This document shows positions 1 to 8,555 of a DNA stretch of 64,000 nucleotides, piece after piece. Each line of letters begins with the position of its first letter. The stretch's first letter is position 1. Under the pieces are notes generated by a model. The model did no database searches, had not been told where the DNA came from, and was given only the letters and a program-made list of their open reading frames with translations. This DNA comes from CAVTWD01 sp963738325 (GTDB taxonomy: Bacteria; Actinomycetota; Acidimicrobiia; Acidimicrobiales; Ilumatobacteraceae). The stretch lies in the NCBI GenBank assembly GCA_963738325.1, contig CAVTWD010000009.1, positions 62,001 to 126,000 on the forward strand, read 5' to 3'. A program made the position numbers and the translations under genes.

Positions 1-818
1 CCAGATGCTCTTGCGGGCCGGACCGAGCGAGGCCGGGCCGCTCACCGGCTCGTCGAGCGCCTTGCCAAGATCCCCCATGTCCTCGACCGGCACGACCACT
101 TCGATCTCGAGCGGTTTGCGGATGCCCGCATCGACGATGGTGACCGGGCGGGGACGGCCCGGCTCGACGTGACCGCCGAGGAAACGCCCGATCTCGTCCA
201 GTGGCCGCTGCGTGGCGGACAGACCGATGCGCTGCGGGGGACGCTCGCACAAGGCTTCGAGCCGCTCGACGGAGAGCATGAGGTGCGCGCCCCGCTTCGT
301 GGGGGCGAGCGCGTGGATCTCGTCGATGATGACGGCTTCGACGCCCCGCAACGTCTCGCGCGCCTGCGAGGTGAGGAGGAGGTACAGGCTCTCGGGTGTG
401 GTGATCAAGAGGTCGGGCGGGTGCCGGACGAGCGCGGCCCGTTCGCCGCGCCGAGGTGTCCCCCGTGCGCACACCCACGACCGGCTCGGTGAAGGCCAGC
501 CCCAACCGACCGGCCGCGAGCTCGATGCCCTTCAGAGGGGCCCGCAGGTTCCTCTCGACGTCGAAGGCCAGTGCCCGCAGCGGCGAGATGTACAGCAGGC
601 GTGTGCGCCGGGCGGGCTCGGGCACGGGCTCGGTGACGAGCCGATCGATGCCCCAGAGGAATGCAGCCAGCGTCTTGCCCGAACCGGTCGGGGCGAGCAC
701 GAGAGTGTGCGCGCCGGAGCTGATGGCCGGCCAACCCTGCTGCTGAGCAGCGGTGGGCTCGGGAAAAGTCGAGCGCGAACCACTCCCGAACGGCGGGCGA
801 GAAACGGTCGAGCACCAC
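1..818 (-). CDS. lhr: Lhr-type DEAD/DEAH helicase, N-terminal part, two frame breaks
   Basis: Superfamily-2 ATP-dependent nucleic-acid helicase of the Lhr type, a family tied to DNA repair. Only about 270 N-terminal codons are inside the window; the rest runs off the left edge. In order one can read PTAAQQQGWPAI (Q-motif area), Walker A APTGSGKT, SPLRAL, GVRTGDT, motif II DEIH and motif III SATQ. These blocks lie in three frames. One extra base in the A-run at 764-767 and one near 448-452 (GCGCC context) must be removed to join them, so I treat this as one intact gene with sequence errors. I chose GTG at 818 because a TAGGGT box lies 7 bases upstream, fitting a leaderless start. It is divergent from the dtxR-type gene. 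Family assignment is secure; the full length cannot be seen. Confidence 0.8.
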
Positions 819-825
819 CCCGGGA

Positions 826-831
826 ACCCTA
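826..831 (-). promoter_or_regulatory. Leaderless-type -10 box of the lhr gene
   Basis: TAGGGT followed by 7 bases and GTG. A TANNNT box 6-8 bases before the start codon is the usual layout of leaderless actinobacterial transcripts. No Shine-Dalgarno sequence precedes this GTG, which supports the choice. Confidence 0.4.
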
Positions 832-924
832 TCGAGAGGGTGTGACAGAGACGCTCCAGCAACGATTCGGCGGCGGTTCCGCACGAGGCGGTTTCCGCCA
901 GGGTCCGCGAGGAGGGGCCGCCGG

Positions 925-930
925 TACACT
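925..930 (+). promoter_or_regulatory. Leaderless-type -10 box of the DtxR-family gene
   Basis: TACACT, then exactly 6 bases, then ATG at 937. A purine-rich GAGGAGGGG lies about 18-26 bases upstream of the ATG, too far for ribosome binding, so a leaderless transcript is the better reading. Confidence 0.45.
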
Positions 931-936
931 CCGCCC

Positions 937-1596
937 ATGCCTCCCGGCGAGTATCACCCCGCGTTCGAGGAGTACTGCGAGTGCATCTTCGAGCTGCACG
1001 AGGACGATGTCGCCGTCATCCAAGCTCGCATCGCCGACCGGCTCCAAGTCTCGCGGCCGGCGGTTTCAGAGATGACCAAGCGGATGGAGGTCGAGGGCCT
1101 CGTCACCGCGTCGAAGGGCCGCATCCGCCTCACCCCTCGCGGGCGCGACCTCGCCGAACAGGTCGTCCGGCGCCATCGGCTGGCCGAGCGCTTCCTCACC
1201 GACATCCTCGGGCTCTCCTGGGCCGATGCACATCGTGAAGCCGGGAAGTGGGAGCACGTGATGTCCGACTCGGTGGAGGCCGCTGTCAACCGGGTGCTCG
1301 GTGACCCCACCACCTGCCCGCACGGCAACCCGATCCCCGGCTCCCACTACGTGGCCCCCGACGCGCACCGCCTCTCCGATCTCCGAGTCGGCGCCGCGTT
1401 CACCGTCACCCGCATCCCCGAAGAGCTCGAGTTCACGCCTGGCCTGCTCGAGTACCTCGAGGAATCGGCCATCCAGCCGGGACGCACCGGTGTGGTCACG
1501 GCGTCGTCGCCGGACGGCACCATCACGGTCGAGATCGGTGGCCACGCCGTCGGTGTCGGCGCCTTCGCCAGCACCCGCATCCTCGTCACCGCCTGA
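937..1596 (+). CDS. DtxR/MntR/IdeR-family metal-dependent transcriptional regulator
   Basis: 219-residue regulator of the DtxR superfamily, which uses Fe(II) or Mn(II) as corepressor to control metal uptake and storage. The N-terminal winged helix (about residues 5-65) contains ARIADRLQVSRPAVSEMTKR as recognition helix region and the wing KGRIRLTPRGRDLAE. The dimerisation and metal-binding domain follows (RHRLAERFLTDILGLSW, then WEHVMSDSVEAAVNRVLG and CPHGNPIPG), with a C-terminal SH3-like FeoA domain (residues about 145-217). Length and domain order match the three-domain DtxR/IdeR type. No metal transporter sits next to it, so the regulated metal cannot be told from context. Confidence 0.9.
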   Translation: MPPGEYHPAFEEYCECIFELHEDDVAVIQARIADRLQVSRPAVSEMTKRMEVEGLVTASKGRIRLTPRGRDLAEQVVRRHRLAERFLTDILGLSWADAHREAGKWEHVMSDSVEAAVNRVLGDPTTCPHGNPIPGSHYVAPDAHRLSDLRVGAAFTVTRIPEELEFTPGLLEYLEESAIQPGRTGVVTASSPDGTITVEIGGHAVGVGAFASTRILVTA

Positions 1597-1639
1597 ACGG
1601 CCGCGGAATGCCGACCGGCCCCGCGCGGTTGGTGCCGGC

Positions 1640-2399
1640 ATGACCGATGTGACCACTCGTGGACTCGTACGCGTCGAGCCCGGGCTGAAGCGGGTCCAGG
1701 GCTACGCGGGCGGCCGGCTCGTCGTCGACAGCGACCGGGTCCGCCTGGTGTGGGAGAAGCCGTACTACCCGACGTGGTACTTCCCCGTCGACGACGTCGC
1801 CTCAGGGGTGCTCGTGGCCAATGGCAGGACCCGGCGTTCACCGAGCCGGGGCGACGCCGACCTCTACGACCTCGTGGTCGGTGAGCGGGTGGTGCCCGAC
1901 GCGGCCGCTCGCCATGCCGGCTCTCCCATCGAGGAGTTGCGCGAGCTCGTCACCATCGACTGGGCCGCCATGGACGCGTGGTTCGAGGAGGACGAAGAGG
2001 TCTTCGTGCACCCGCGCAGCCCGTACACCCGGGTCGACATCCTCCCGAGCAGCCGCCACGTCCAAGTCGTGGTGGACGGTGTCACCGTGGCCGACAGCCA
2101 CCATCCCCAGCTGCTGTTCGAGACCGGGCTGCCCGTGCGCTACTACTTCCCGAAGGTGGACGTGCGCATGGATCTCCTCAGCCGCGACCGACACCTCCAG
2201 CCAGTGCCCCTACAAGGGCACCGCCCACTACTGGACGGTCCGTGGAGGCGGCGCACCCCAGCCGGACCTCGCCTGGAGCTACCCGACGCCGCTCACCGAG
2301 AGCGCTCGCGTCGCGGGGCTCGTCAGCTTCTACAACGAGAAGGTCGACATGTACGTCGACGGCGTGCTCCAGGAGCGCCCTCGCAGTCGCTTCCCCTGA
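1640..2399 (+). CDS. DUF427 (nucleotidyltransferase-like fold) protein, one frame break
   Basis: Two consecutive DUF427 repeats, a small cupin-like beta fold widespread in actinobacteria with no settled function. The first runs over GLVRVEPGLKRVQGYAGG to about residue 95; the second contains RHVQVVVDGVTVADSHHP, VRYYFPKVDVRMDLL and CPYKGTAHYW, the characteristic C-terminal block that ends in YNEKVDMYVDGV. The last part is in another frame: removing one C near 2182 (in CTCAGCCGCGACC) restores it. It converges on the zinc-ribbon gene with only 6 bases between stops. The family call is firm; the biochemical role is unknown. Confidence 0.82.
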
Positions 2400-2405
2400 G
2401 CAGAA

Positions 2406-3177
2406 CTACGGCTGGGCTGCCAGCCGGATCTCCGAGATCGGGGTGGTGTTGCTCCCAGCCGGCGGGTTGGTGGCCAGGATGCGGATGGTGACGGTCCGGG
2501 TGACGACGTCGACCGGCAACATCTGCATGGTCGCGGAGTCCTGGAAGTTCTGCGTGACACGGACTTGGTGATCGAACGTCCACGTCACGCTGGACACCGT
2601 GCGGTTCTGGCGGAAGAAGTCGGTGCCGTTGCAGCCGTCGACCTTCGCCCAGCCCGGCACCAGCCCCACTTGTCGCAGGTGGGTCGGCGCGGCGAGGCGC
2701 AGGATGATCGCCCTTCCGATGCCCGAACCGCGGACCCGCCAGGCGGTGGAGATGTCGCCGTCCTGCAGGTTGGCCGCGGCGAAGGTCTCTTGCTGCTTGC
2801 AGGCATCGACCAGGGCGCGCGTGGGGCGGCTGGCGATGACGGACACCGCCTTCACGGTGAGCAAGGTCGGCGCGGTCGTCGGCGGCGTGATCGGCACCGC
2901 CGTGGCGGGCGGCGCGGTCGTGGCCGCGGCGGTAGTCGCCGGCCGGGGCGCCCTCGTGGTGGTGGCCGATCGCTTCGCTTCGAGGCGGGCCGCGGTGCGC
3001 TGGTCGTCGAGGCCGTGGTACACCTGCAAGACGGCCAGCACGAGGATCGCGGTGAGCCCGGCGAGGAGCAACAGGCAGCGCCCCGGGGCGCCACGGCCCG
3101 GGCTTCAGCGGGCTGCCGCAGTACTCACACCACTGCTGATTTGATGCCACCGGCTGGTGGCAACGCACGCAATGCAC
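2406..3177 (-). CDS. Zinc-ribbon, single-TM, discoidin-like domain protein, one frame break
   Basis: Function unknown. The N-terminus is a zinc ribbon with two CxxC knuckles (CVRC and CEYC, about residues 3-19). One hydrophobic helix follows (LLLLAGLTAILVLAVLQVYH), then a Thr/Ala/Pro-rich linker and a C-terminal domain of about 140 residues resembling the discoidin or F5/8 type C fold (AANLQDGDISTAWRV, then ILRLAAPTHLRQVGLVPGW, NRTVSSVTWTF, ending in ISEIRLAAQ). The zinc ribbon should be cytoplasmic and the beta domain outside. Zinc ribbon and helix are in different frames; a one-base change near 3092 joins them. I use GTG 3177 because GAGGAGC lies just upstream; ATG 3210 is an alternative. 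Confidence 0.6.
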
Positions 3178-3244
3178 GACCGCTCCTCGGCCTCCGCCCT
3201 CGCTCACCATCGTGCCACGCCAGGCACCGCCCGCCCAGGCACCC

Positions 3245-5447
3245 TTACGACGACGGGATCCCTCCGTCGGCCACCGGCCCGGCCGCCTCGTCGCCGAGCA
3301 GCGCTTCGGGCAAGGGGTCGGCATGGACCACGACCAGGCGGCGCGTCGCCCGGGTGAGCGCCACGTAGAGCGCCCGCAGCCCCTGCGGCTCCTCGGCGAC
3401 GATCCGGGCGGGCTCGACGACCACCACGCCGTCGAGCTCGAGTCCCTTCACCAGCCCCACCGGAACCAGGTTGATGCCGTCCTCGAGCCCGCCGCGGCTG
3501 GCCCGACCGAAAGGCACCGCGGCAGCGCTGAGGGCCGCGTCGACCGGCTCCGCCAACGACGGCGGGACCACCACGCCGATGCTCCCGTCGCCGAGGGACG
3601 GCTGCACGGCGAGGACGGCGTCGACGACGGACGAGGTCAGCTCAGCAGGGCGGGTGCGGATGATCTCGGGCAACCATTCCCCCTCCCGCACCGAGCTGGG
3701 GGCTTGCAATGCCGGGGCGGTGACCCGCAGGACGCGAGCGGCCAGGTCCATGACCTGGGCCGGGATCCGGTAGCCGACCGTGAGCTCGCTCAGGCGAGCC
3801 GGCCGTCGGTCGGGCAGGTGGTCGAGGACGTCGGACCAGTCACGTGGCGCATGCACGCCCGTGGCCTGCGCGATGTCCCCGACCACGGTCATGGAGCCGT
3901 TGAGGGAACGTCGCGCCGCCATACGCAGCTGCATGGGCGAGAGGTCCTGCACCTCGTCGATCACGATGTGCCCATAGGTCCGGATCTCGTCGTTGGCCTC
4001 GCCGTCGGCGACCCTCCCCAGTTTCGGGCGGGAGGAGTGGGGCCCGAGGAGGGCGCGGGCCTCGTCGAGGAGGGCGGCGTCGGCTTCGGACCACCGCACC
4101 TGACCCACGTCGGGGGAGCGGGGGCGGAAGAGGGCGGCCAGCTCGGCTTCGCTCAACCACTTCGAACCGGCCAGGGCGAGGAGCGCGCGCGGCGCCGAAC
4201 AGGTCGTGCAGCAGCTGGTCGGGCGTGAGCACCGGCCACATCCGCTCGAGCGCAACGCGGATCTCGTCGGTGTGGCGGGTGCGCTCGCGGACGGTCTGGA
4301 CGTTCAGATCGTCACGGCTCGAGGCCGCCAGCGCGGCGAACAGCTCGCCCTCCACGAACCGCCGCGCGGCGTTGTGGCGGCGGTAGCGGCGTCTGGCCGC
4401 TTGCACGATCCGTTCGGTCTCGGCCACGGGGACACGCAGGGAAGTGAGGCCGAAGGGCACGACGAGGTCCTCGCGAAGGGGCCGACCGCGGTCGCGCACC
4501 GCCTTGGCCAGCACTTGCGCCATGCGGACGTCGCCCTTCACCCTGGCCGAGGCCTGGCTCTCCGGCGCCCCGAAGTGCACGTCGGGCACGAGATCGCTGA
4601 GCACCACCTGCTCCACGCCCGCCTCGCCCAGCGACGGCAGGACACGCTCGATGTAGCGCAGGAAGACCCGGTTGGGCCCGATCACAAGGACCCCCTGGTC
4701 CTCCAGCGGGAAGCGGAACGTGTAGAGGAGGTAGGCGGCCCGGTGAAGCGCCACCACCGTCTTGCCCGTACCCGGCCCGCCTTGGACGACGAGGACACCT
4801 GCCTGGGGCGAGCGGATGATCTCGTCCTGCTCGCTCTGGATCGTGGCGACGATGTCGCCGAGCTTCCCGGTACGGCTCCGTTCCAAGGCTGCGATCAGGG
4901 TGCTGTAGCCCCGCAGCCCGAAGGGAGCCTCCCCCTCGCTCCCGATGCCGAGGTGGCTCGCGCCGAACAGCTCATCCTCGAGGGCGAGGAGTTGGCGCCC
5001 CCGCACGGAGAAGTGACGGCGGCGAACGAGGCCCATCGGCTCCCGACCCGTCGCTCGGTAGAAGGGCTCGGCCACGGGTGCCCGCCAGTCGATGACGACC
5101 GGCTCGCGGTGCTCGTCGGAAACGGCGATCCGGCCGATGTGGAAGGACTCGGTCTCGGCGCCGCCCTCGCCGTTGCCGTGCCCATTGCCCGCCACCACCT
5201 CGGCGGGGACCTGGCGGTCGATGCGCCCGAAGACGAGCGCAGCGTCGTGGAGGTCGAGTTGGCTGAGCCGACTGTGGATGGCCTCCTCGACCACATCTCG
5301 CTCGTAGCGGGCCTGGTGGGTGCCGCCCCTGCCCACTTCGGTGAGGGCCCGCATGCGGAAGGCGTCCTCACGGGCCGCCTCCAGGCAGGCGTAGGCATGA
5401 TCGAGGTACTGCTGCTCCGCCGCCAGATCAGGATGATGGGTGGTCAT
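3245..5447 (-). CDS. helD: HelD-family UvrD-like helicase, RNA polymerase-associated, one frame break
   Basis: Superfamily-1 ATPase of the HelD class, known in Gram-positive bacteria to bind RNA polymerase and free it from stalled complexes; some actinobacterial members protect against rifamycins. The N-terminal coiled coil (residues 5-70) is the part that reaches the secondary channel in characterised HelD proteins. Walker A GGPGTGKT is at about residues 223-230, Walker B IDEVQDLSPMQL and the C-terminal QGLRALYVALTRATRRLVVV block near the end. Walker B and the C-terminal third are in another frame; a one-base change in the GC repeat near 4185-4197 joins them. The length fits the family. It is divergent from the patatin gene. 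Confidence 0.88.
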
Positions 5448-5546
5448 CAGCCGTGCCTGCTACGCCCTTCCCGCGTGTCCCGGGGACAGAAAAGCTTACC
5501 TGCTACTCCCTGCATTCCTGTGATCACCCCCTGAACCGGTGCAAGC

Positions 5547-6500
5547 ATGAAAGGCATGGGGCAGGTCGGGTTGGTCCTCGGAGCAGGAGGGCTGGTCGGC
5601 CACGCCTACCACGCGGGCACCCTCGCCGCGCTCGCCGAGCACGGCTGGGACGCCCGCCGCGCCTCGCTGATCGTCGGCACATCCGCGGGCAGCAGCGTCA
5701 GCGCGCTCCTGCGCGTCGGGCTGGCGCCCCGTGATGTGCAGGCTCGCATCCTCGGCACACCGCTGTCGCCAGAAGGTATGCGGATCCTGAGCGGTGCCCC
5801 TCCGCCGATGCGCGGAGCCCCTCGCCGGCGCTGGAGCGGTGGTCTGCGCAGGCCGGCGTCACCCGAGCTCCTGGCCCGCACCGCGCTGTGGTGGTGGCGG
5901 GCCCGGCCCGGTCACCTCATGGCCGCCAGCATGCCCGAGGGGCAAGAGCCGACGACGCCGATGGGGGACCGCATCCGGGCCGTGTACCGCGGCCAGCGCT
6001 GGCCGAACGAGCCCCTGTGGGTGTGCGCCTTGCGCCTGCGTGATGGGGCCCGGGTCGTCTTCGGCCGGGATGCACAGCCACAACCGGATGTCGGCACCGC
6101 GGTCGAGGCCTCCGGGGCCATCCCGGGCGTCTTCGTCCCGGTGAGGATCGATGGTGAGCGCTACGTGGACGGCGGGGCGCACTCGCCGACGAATGCCGAC
6201 CTGGTCGCCGGGCGCGAGCTCGGGACGATCGTCGTCGTGTCGCCGATGTCGGTGCGGGCCGATGTGGCCCTGCGAACCGACACCGCGCTGCGCCAGTGGT
6301 GGCATCGACAGCTCAACCGTGAGCTCGCCCCCCTCCGGGCCGCAGGGGCCCGGGTCCTCGTCTTCGAGCCGGGGGACGACGACCTGGCGGCCATGGGCCT
6401 CGCCGCCGACGCGATGGAGGGGTGGCGCATGGCCGAGGTCACCGCCCAGGCGGAGCGGACGGCGGCCGCTCGCCTCGCCCACGAGCCGCCGCTGGGCTGA
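5547..6500 (+). CDS. Patatin-like phospholipase
   Basis: Serine lipid hydrolase of the patatin family (Ser-Asp dyad). The oxyanion loop GAGGLVGHAYHAG is at residues 11-23, the nucleophile elbow GTSAGS at about 44-49, and the catalytic Asp in YVDGGAHSPTN at about 207. That order and spacing match bacterial patatins of the RssA type. No signal peptide or membrane helix is evident, so it is probably cytoplasmic. The ATG at 5547 has no obvious Shine-Dalgarno; a second ATG is four codons downstream. It is transcribed away from helD with about 100 bases between them. The substrate is unknown. Confidence 0.88.
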   Translation: MKGMGQVGLVLGAGGLVGHAYHAGTLAALAEHGWDARRASLIVGTSAGSSVSALLRVGLAPRDVQARILGTPLSPEGMRILSGAPPPMRGAPRRRWSGGLRRPASPELLARTALWWWRARPGHLMAASMPEGQEPTTPMGDRIRAVYRGQRWPNEPLWVCALRLRDGARVVFGRDAQPQPDVGTAVEASGAIPGVFVPVRIDGERYVDGGAHSPTNADLVAGRELGTIVVVSPMSVRADVALRTDTALRQWWHRQLNRELAPLRAAGARVLVFEPGDDDLAAMGLAADAMEGWRMAEVTAQAERTAAARLAHEPPLG

Positions 6501-6556
6501 CGCCCGGTGGGGCGAGGGCCCGGTGGGCTGACCGCCCGGTGGGCTGACGGTTCCGT
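6490..6556 (+). repeat. Short imperfect direct repeats between patatin gene and hemE
   Basis: Three spaced copies of GCCCGGTGGG(GC/CT)GA, about 10-15 bases each, directly after the patatin stop codon. No coding frame or clear hairpin is associated with them; they look like simple slippage repeats. Confidence 0.35.
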
Positions 6557-6609
6557 TAGCTCACGCCGGTTGGCTGGCGGCCACGTCGGCGCCGCTACCG
6601 TCCGCACCG

Positions 6610-7638
6610 GTGACCGCGCCCGCCGACCACGTCTTCCTCGCCGCCTGCCGCGATGAGGTCACGGACCACACGCCGGTGTGGTTCATGCGCCAGGCGGGAC
6701 GCTCACTGCCCGAGTACCGGGAGAGGCGCGGCAGCGGCTCGATCCTCGCCGCGATCGCCGACCCCGACCTTGCGGCCGAGCTCACCCTCCAGCCCGTGCG
6801 CCGCCTCGGCGTGGATGCCGCCATCCTGTTCTCCGACATCGTCGTGCCCGCCGCCGCCGTCGGCTTCGGCGTCGAGGTCGCCCCCGGGACCGGACCCGTC
6901 GTCGCCCAGCCGTTCCGGTCCTCGGCCGATCTGCGCCGGCTCCGGCCGCTCGACCCCGAGCACGACACCCGCGCCGTGCTCGAGACGGTACGCATCCTGG
7001 CCAGGGAGCTGACCGTCCCGCTGATCGGCTTTGCCGGAGGCCCCTTCACCGTGGCCAGCTACCTCGTCGAGGGTCGCCCCACTCGCACGTGGGCCCTGAC
7101 GAAGTGCCTCATGTACGGCGACGCGGCCTTGTGGCACCAGCTCTGCGATCGCATCGCCGATCTCGCCCTCGCGTCGCTGCGATCACAGGTCGAGGCCGGC
7201 GCGCAGGCGGTGCAGCTCTTCGATTCCTGGGCCGGCCAGCTCGGCCCGGCCGACTACCGCCGCTACGTGCTGCCCCACAGCACCAAGGTCCTCGGCGGGC
7301 TCGAGGACCTCGGCGTGCCCCGCATCCATTTCGGCGTCGGCACCGGCGAGCTGCTCGGGCTCATGGCCGACGCCGGTGCCGAGGTCGTCGGGGTCGATTG
7401 GCGCGTCGACCTGGGGGAGGCTCGGGCGCGGATCGGCCCGCGGGCGGTGCAGGGCAACCTCGATCCGGCCGCCTGTTTGAGCCCGTGGCCGTCTGTGCAG
7501 GCGAAGGCGCTCGAGGTGCTCGGGTCCAACGCGGGCCGTCCCGGCCACATCTTCAACCTCGGCCACGGGGTGCTCCCCGAGACCGACCCGGAGATCCTCG
7601 AACGCCTCGTCGAGCTGGTGCACATGTGGCACCCGTGA
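6610..7638 (+). CDS. hemE: Uroporphyrinogen decarboxylase
   Basis: Converts uroporphyrinogen III to coproporphyrinogen III by removing four acetate carboxyls. The N-terminal TPVWFMRQAGRSLPEYR signature (about residues 21-37) carries the substrate-contacting arginines; FSDIVVPAAAVGFGV holds the conserved Asp; GFAGGPFTVASYLVEG, DSWAGQLGP and the C-terminal FNLGHGVLPETDPE are all family landmarks. The 342-residue length is typical. The GTG start is preceded by TACCGT 8 bases upstream, a leaderless-type arrangement. It overlaps hemH by 4 bases, starting a hemE-hemH-hemY operon. Confidence 0.97.
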   Translation: MTAPADHVFLAACRDEVTDHTPVWFMRQAGRSLPEYRERRGSGSILAAIADPDLAAELTLQPVRRLGVDAAILFSDIVVPAAAVGFGVEVAPGTGPVVAQPFRSSADLRRLRPLDPEHDTRAVLETVRILARELTVPLIGFAGGPFTVASYLVEGRPTRTWALTKCLMYGDAALWHQLCDRIADLALASLRSQVEAGAQAVQLFDSWAGQLGPADYRRYVLPHSTKVLGGLEDLGVPRIHFGVGTGELLGLMADAGAEVVGVDWRVDLGEARARIGPRAVQGNLDPAACLSPWPSVQAKALEVLGSNAGRPGHIFNLGHGVLPETDPEILERLVELVHMWHP

Positions 7639-8555
7639 GCCCGCCCGTCGGCGTCGTCCTCATGGCTTACGGGACGCCCCGGCGGCCCGAGGATCTCGAG
7701 GCGTACTACACCGACATCCGGCGCGGCCGCTCACCCATGCCGGAACAGGTGACGGCCTTGCGCGCCCGCTACAACGCCATCGGAGGGCTTTCGCCGCTGG
7801 CGGAGCGAACGGAAGCGCAACGGGTGGCGCTGCAGGCCGCCCTGGATCGCCTCGCCCCCGGCGCCTACGTCGTGGCCCTCGGGCTGAAGCACGCGGACCC
7901 CAAGATCGAAGCGGCCGTCGACGAGTTGGCCAGCCAGGGGGTGAGGGAGGCCGTCGGGCTCGTGCTCGCGCCGCACTGGTCGAGCCTGAGCGTGGGCGAG
8001 TACCTGGACCGGGCCACGGCCGCGGGCCGGAGCGCAAGGGTCACGGTGCGGGCCATCGAGAGCTGGCACCTCGAGCCCGCCTACCTCGATTTCGAAGCCG
8101 AGACGGTGCGCCGCGGCCTGGAACGGCTCCCCCTCGGCACGAAGGTGCTGTTCACCGCCCACAGCCTCCCGGCCCGTGTGCTCGACACCGGCGACCCGTA
8201 CCCGCGACAACTGCTCGAAACGGCGGCCGCCGTCGCCCAGCGAGTGGGCCTCGGGCCGTGGGCGGCGTGGGGGCTCGCCTACCAGTCCGCGGGGCGGACA
8301 CCGGAACCGTGGCTCGGTCCTGACGTCCTGCAGGTGATCGACAGCCTTGCCGCCTCGGACGGCGCCACCGGCCTGCTCGTGTGCGCCTGCGGGTTCGTGG
8401 CCGATCACCTCGAGGTGCTCTACGACCTCGACATCGAGGCACGGCAGCGAGCCGAGGCGCGCGGCCTGGCCTTCGCTCGGACGGCTTGCGTCAACGACGA
8501 CGCCACGGTGATCGCCGCCCTGGCCGAGCGGGTCGTGGCGGCCGCCGGCCCGTGA
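7635..8555 (+). CDS. hemH: Ferrochelatase (coproporphyrin type likely)
   Basis: Inserts Fe(II) into a porphyrin. VVLMAYGTPRRPEDLEAYY opens the protein; YNAIGGLSPL, the metal-site FTAHSLPARV, and LAYQSAGRTPEPWLGPDVL near residue 225 are ferrochelatase landmarks. Cysteines in LLVCACGFVADHLE and TACVND lie where actinobacterial enzymes carry their 2Fe-2S ligands, although I cannot confirm all four ligands. In actinobacteria this enzyme normally acts on coproporphyrin III (CpfC). GTG at 7635 overlaps the hemE stop as GTGA, so translation is coupled. Confidence 0.93.
   Translation: MSPPVGVVLMAYGTPRRPEDLEAYYTDIRRGRSPMPEQVTALRARYNAIGGLSPLAERTEAQRVALQAALDRLAPGAYVVALGLKHADPKIEAAVDELASQGVREAVGLVLAPHWSSLSVGEYLDRATAAGRSARVTVRAIESWHLEPAYLDFEAETVRRGLERLPLGTKVLFTAHSLPARVLDTGDPYPRQLLETAAAVAQRVGLGPWAAWGLAYQSAGRTPEPWLGPDVLQVIDSLAASDGATGLLVCACGFVADHLEVLYDLDIEARQRAEARGLAFARTACVNDDATVIAALAERVVAAAGP

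Noticed and set aside
3700..3725. A GGGGCTTGC block like the rifamycin-associated element linked to helR genes
   Set aside because: It lies inside the helD coding sequence, lacks the matching right arm and is not in the promoter.
4206..5534. A 440-codon plus-strand frame opposite helD
   Set aside because: Same reason: no family, composition of a reverse-strand shadow, and the helD motifs on the minus strand are unmistakable.
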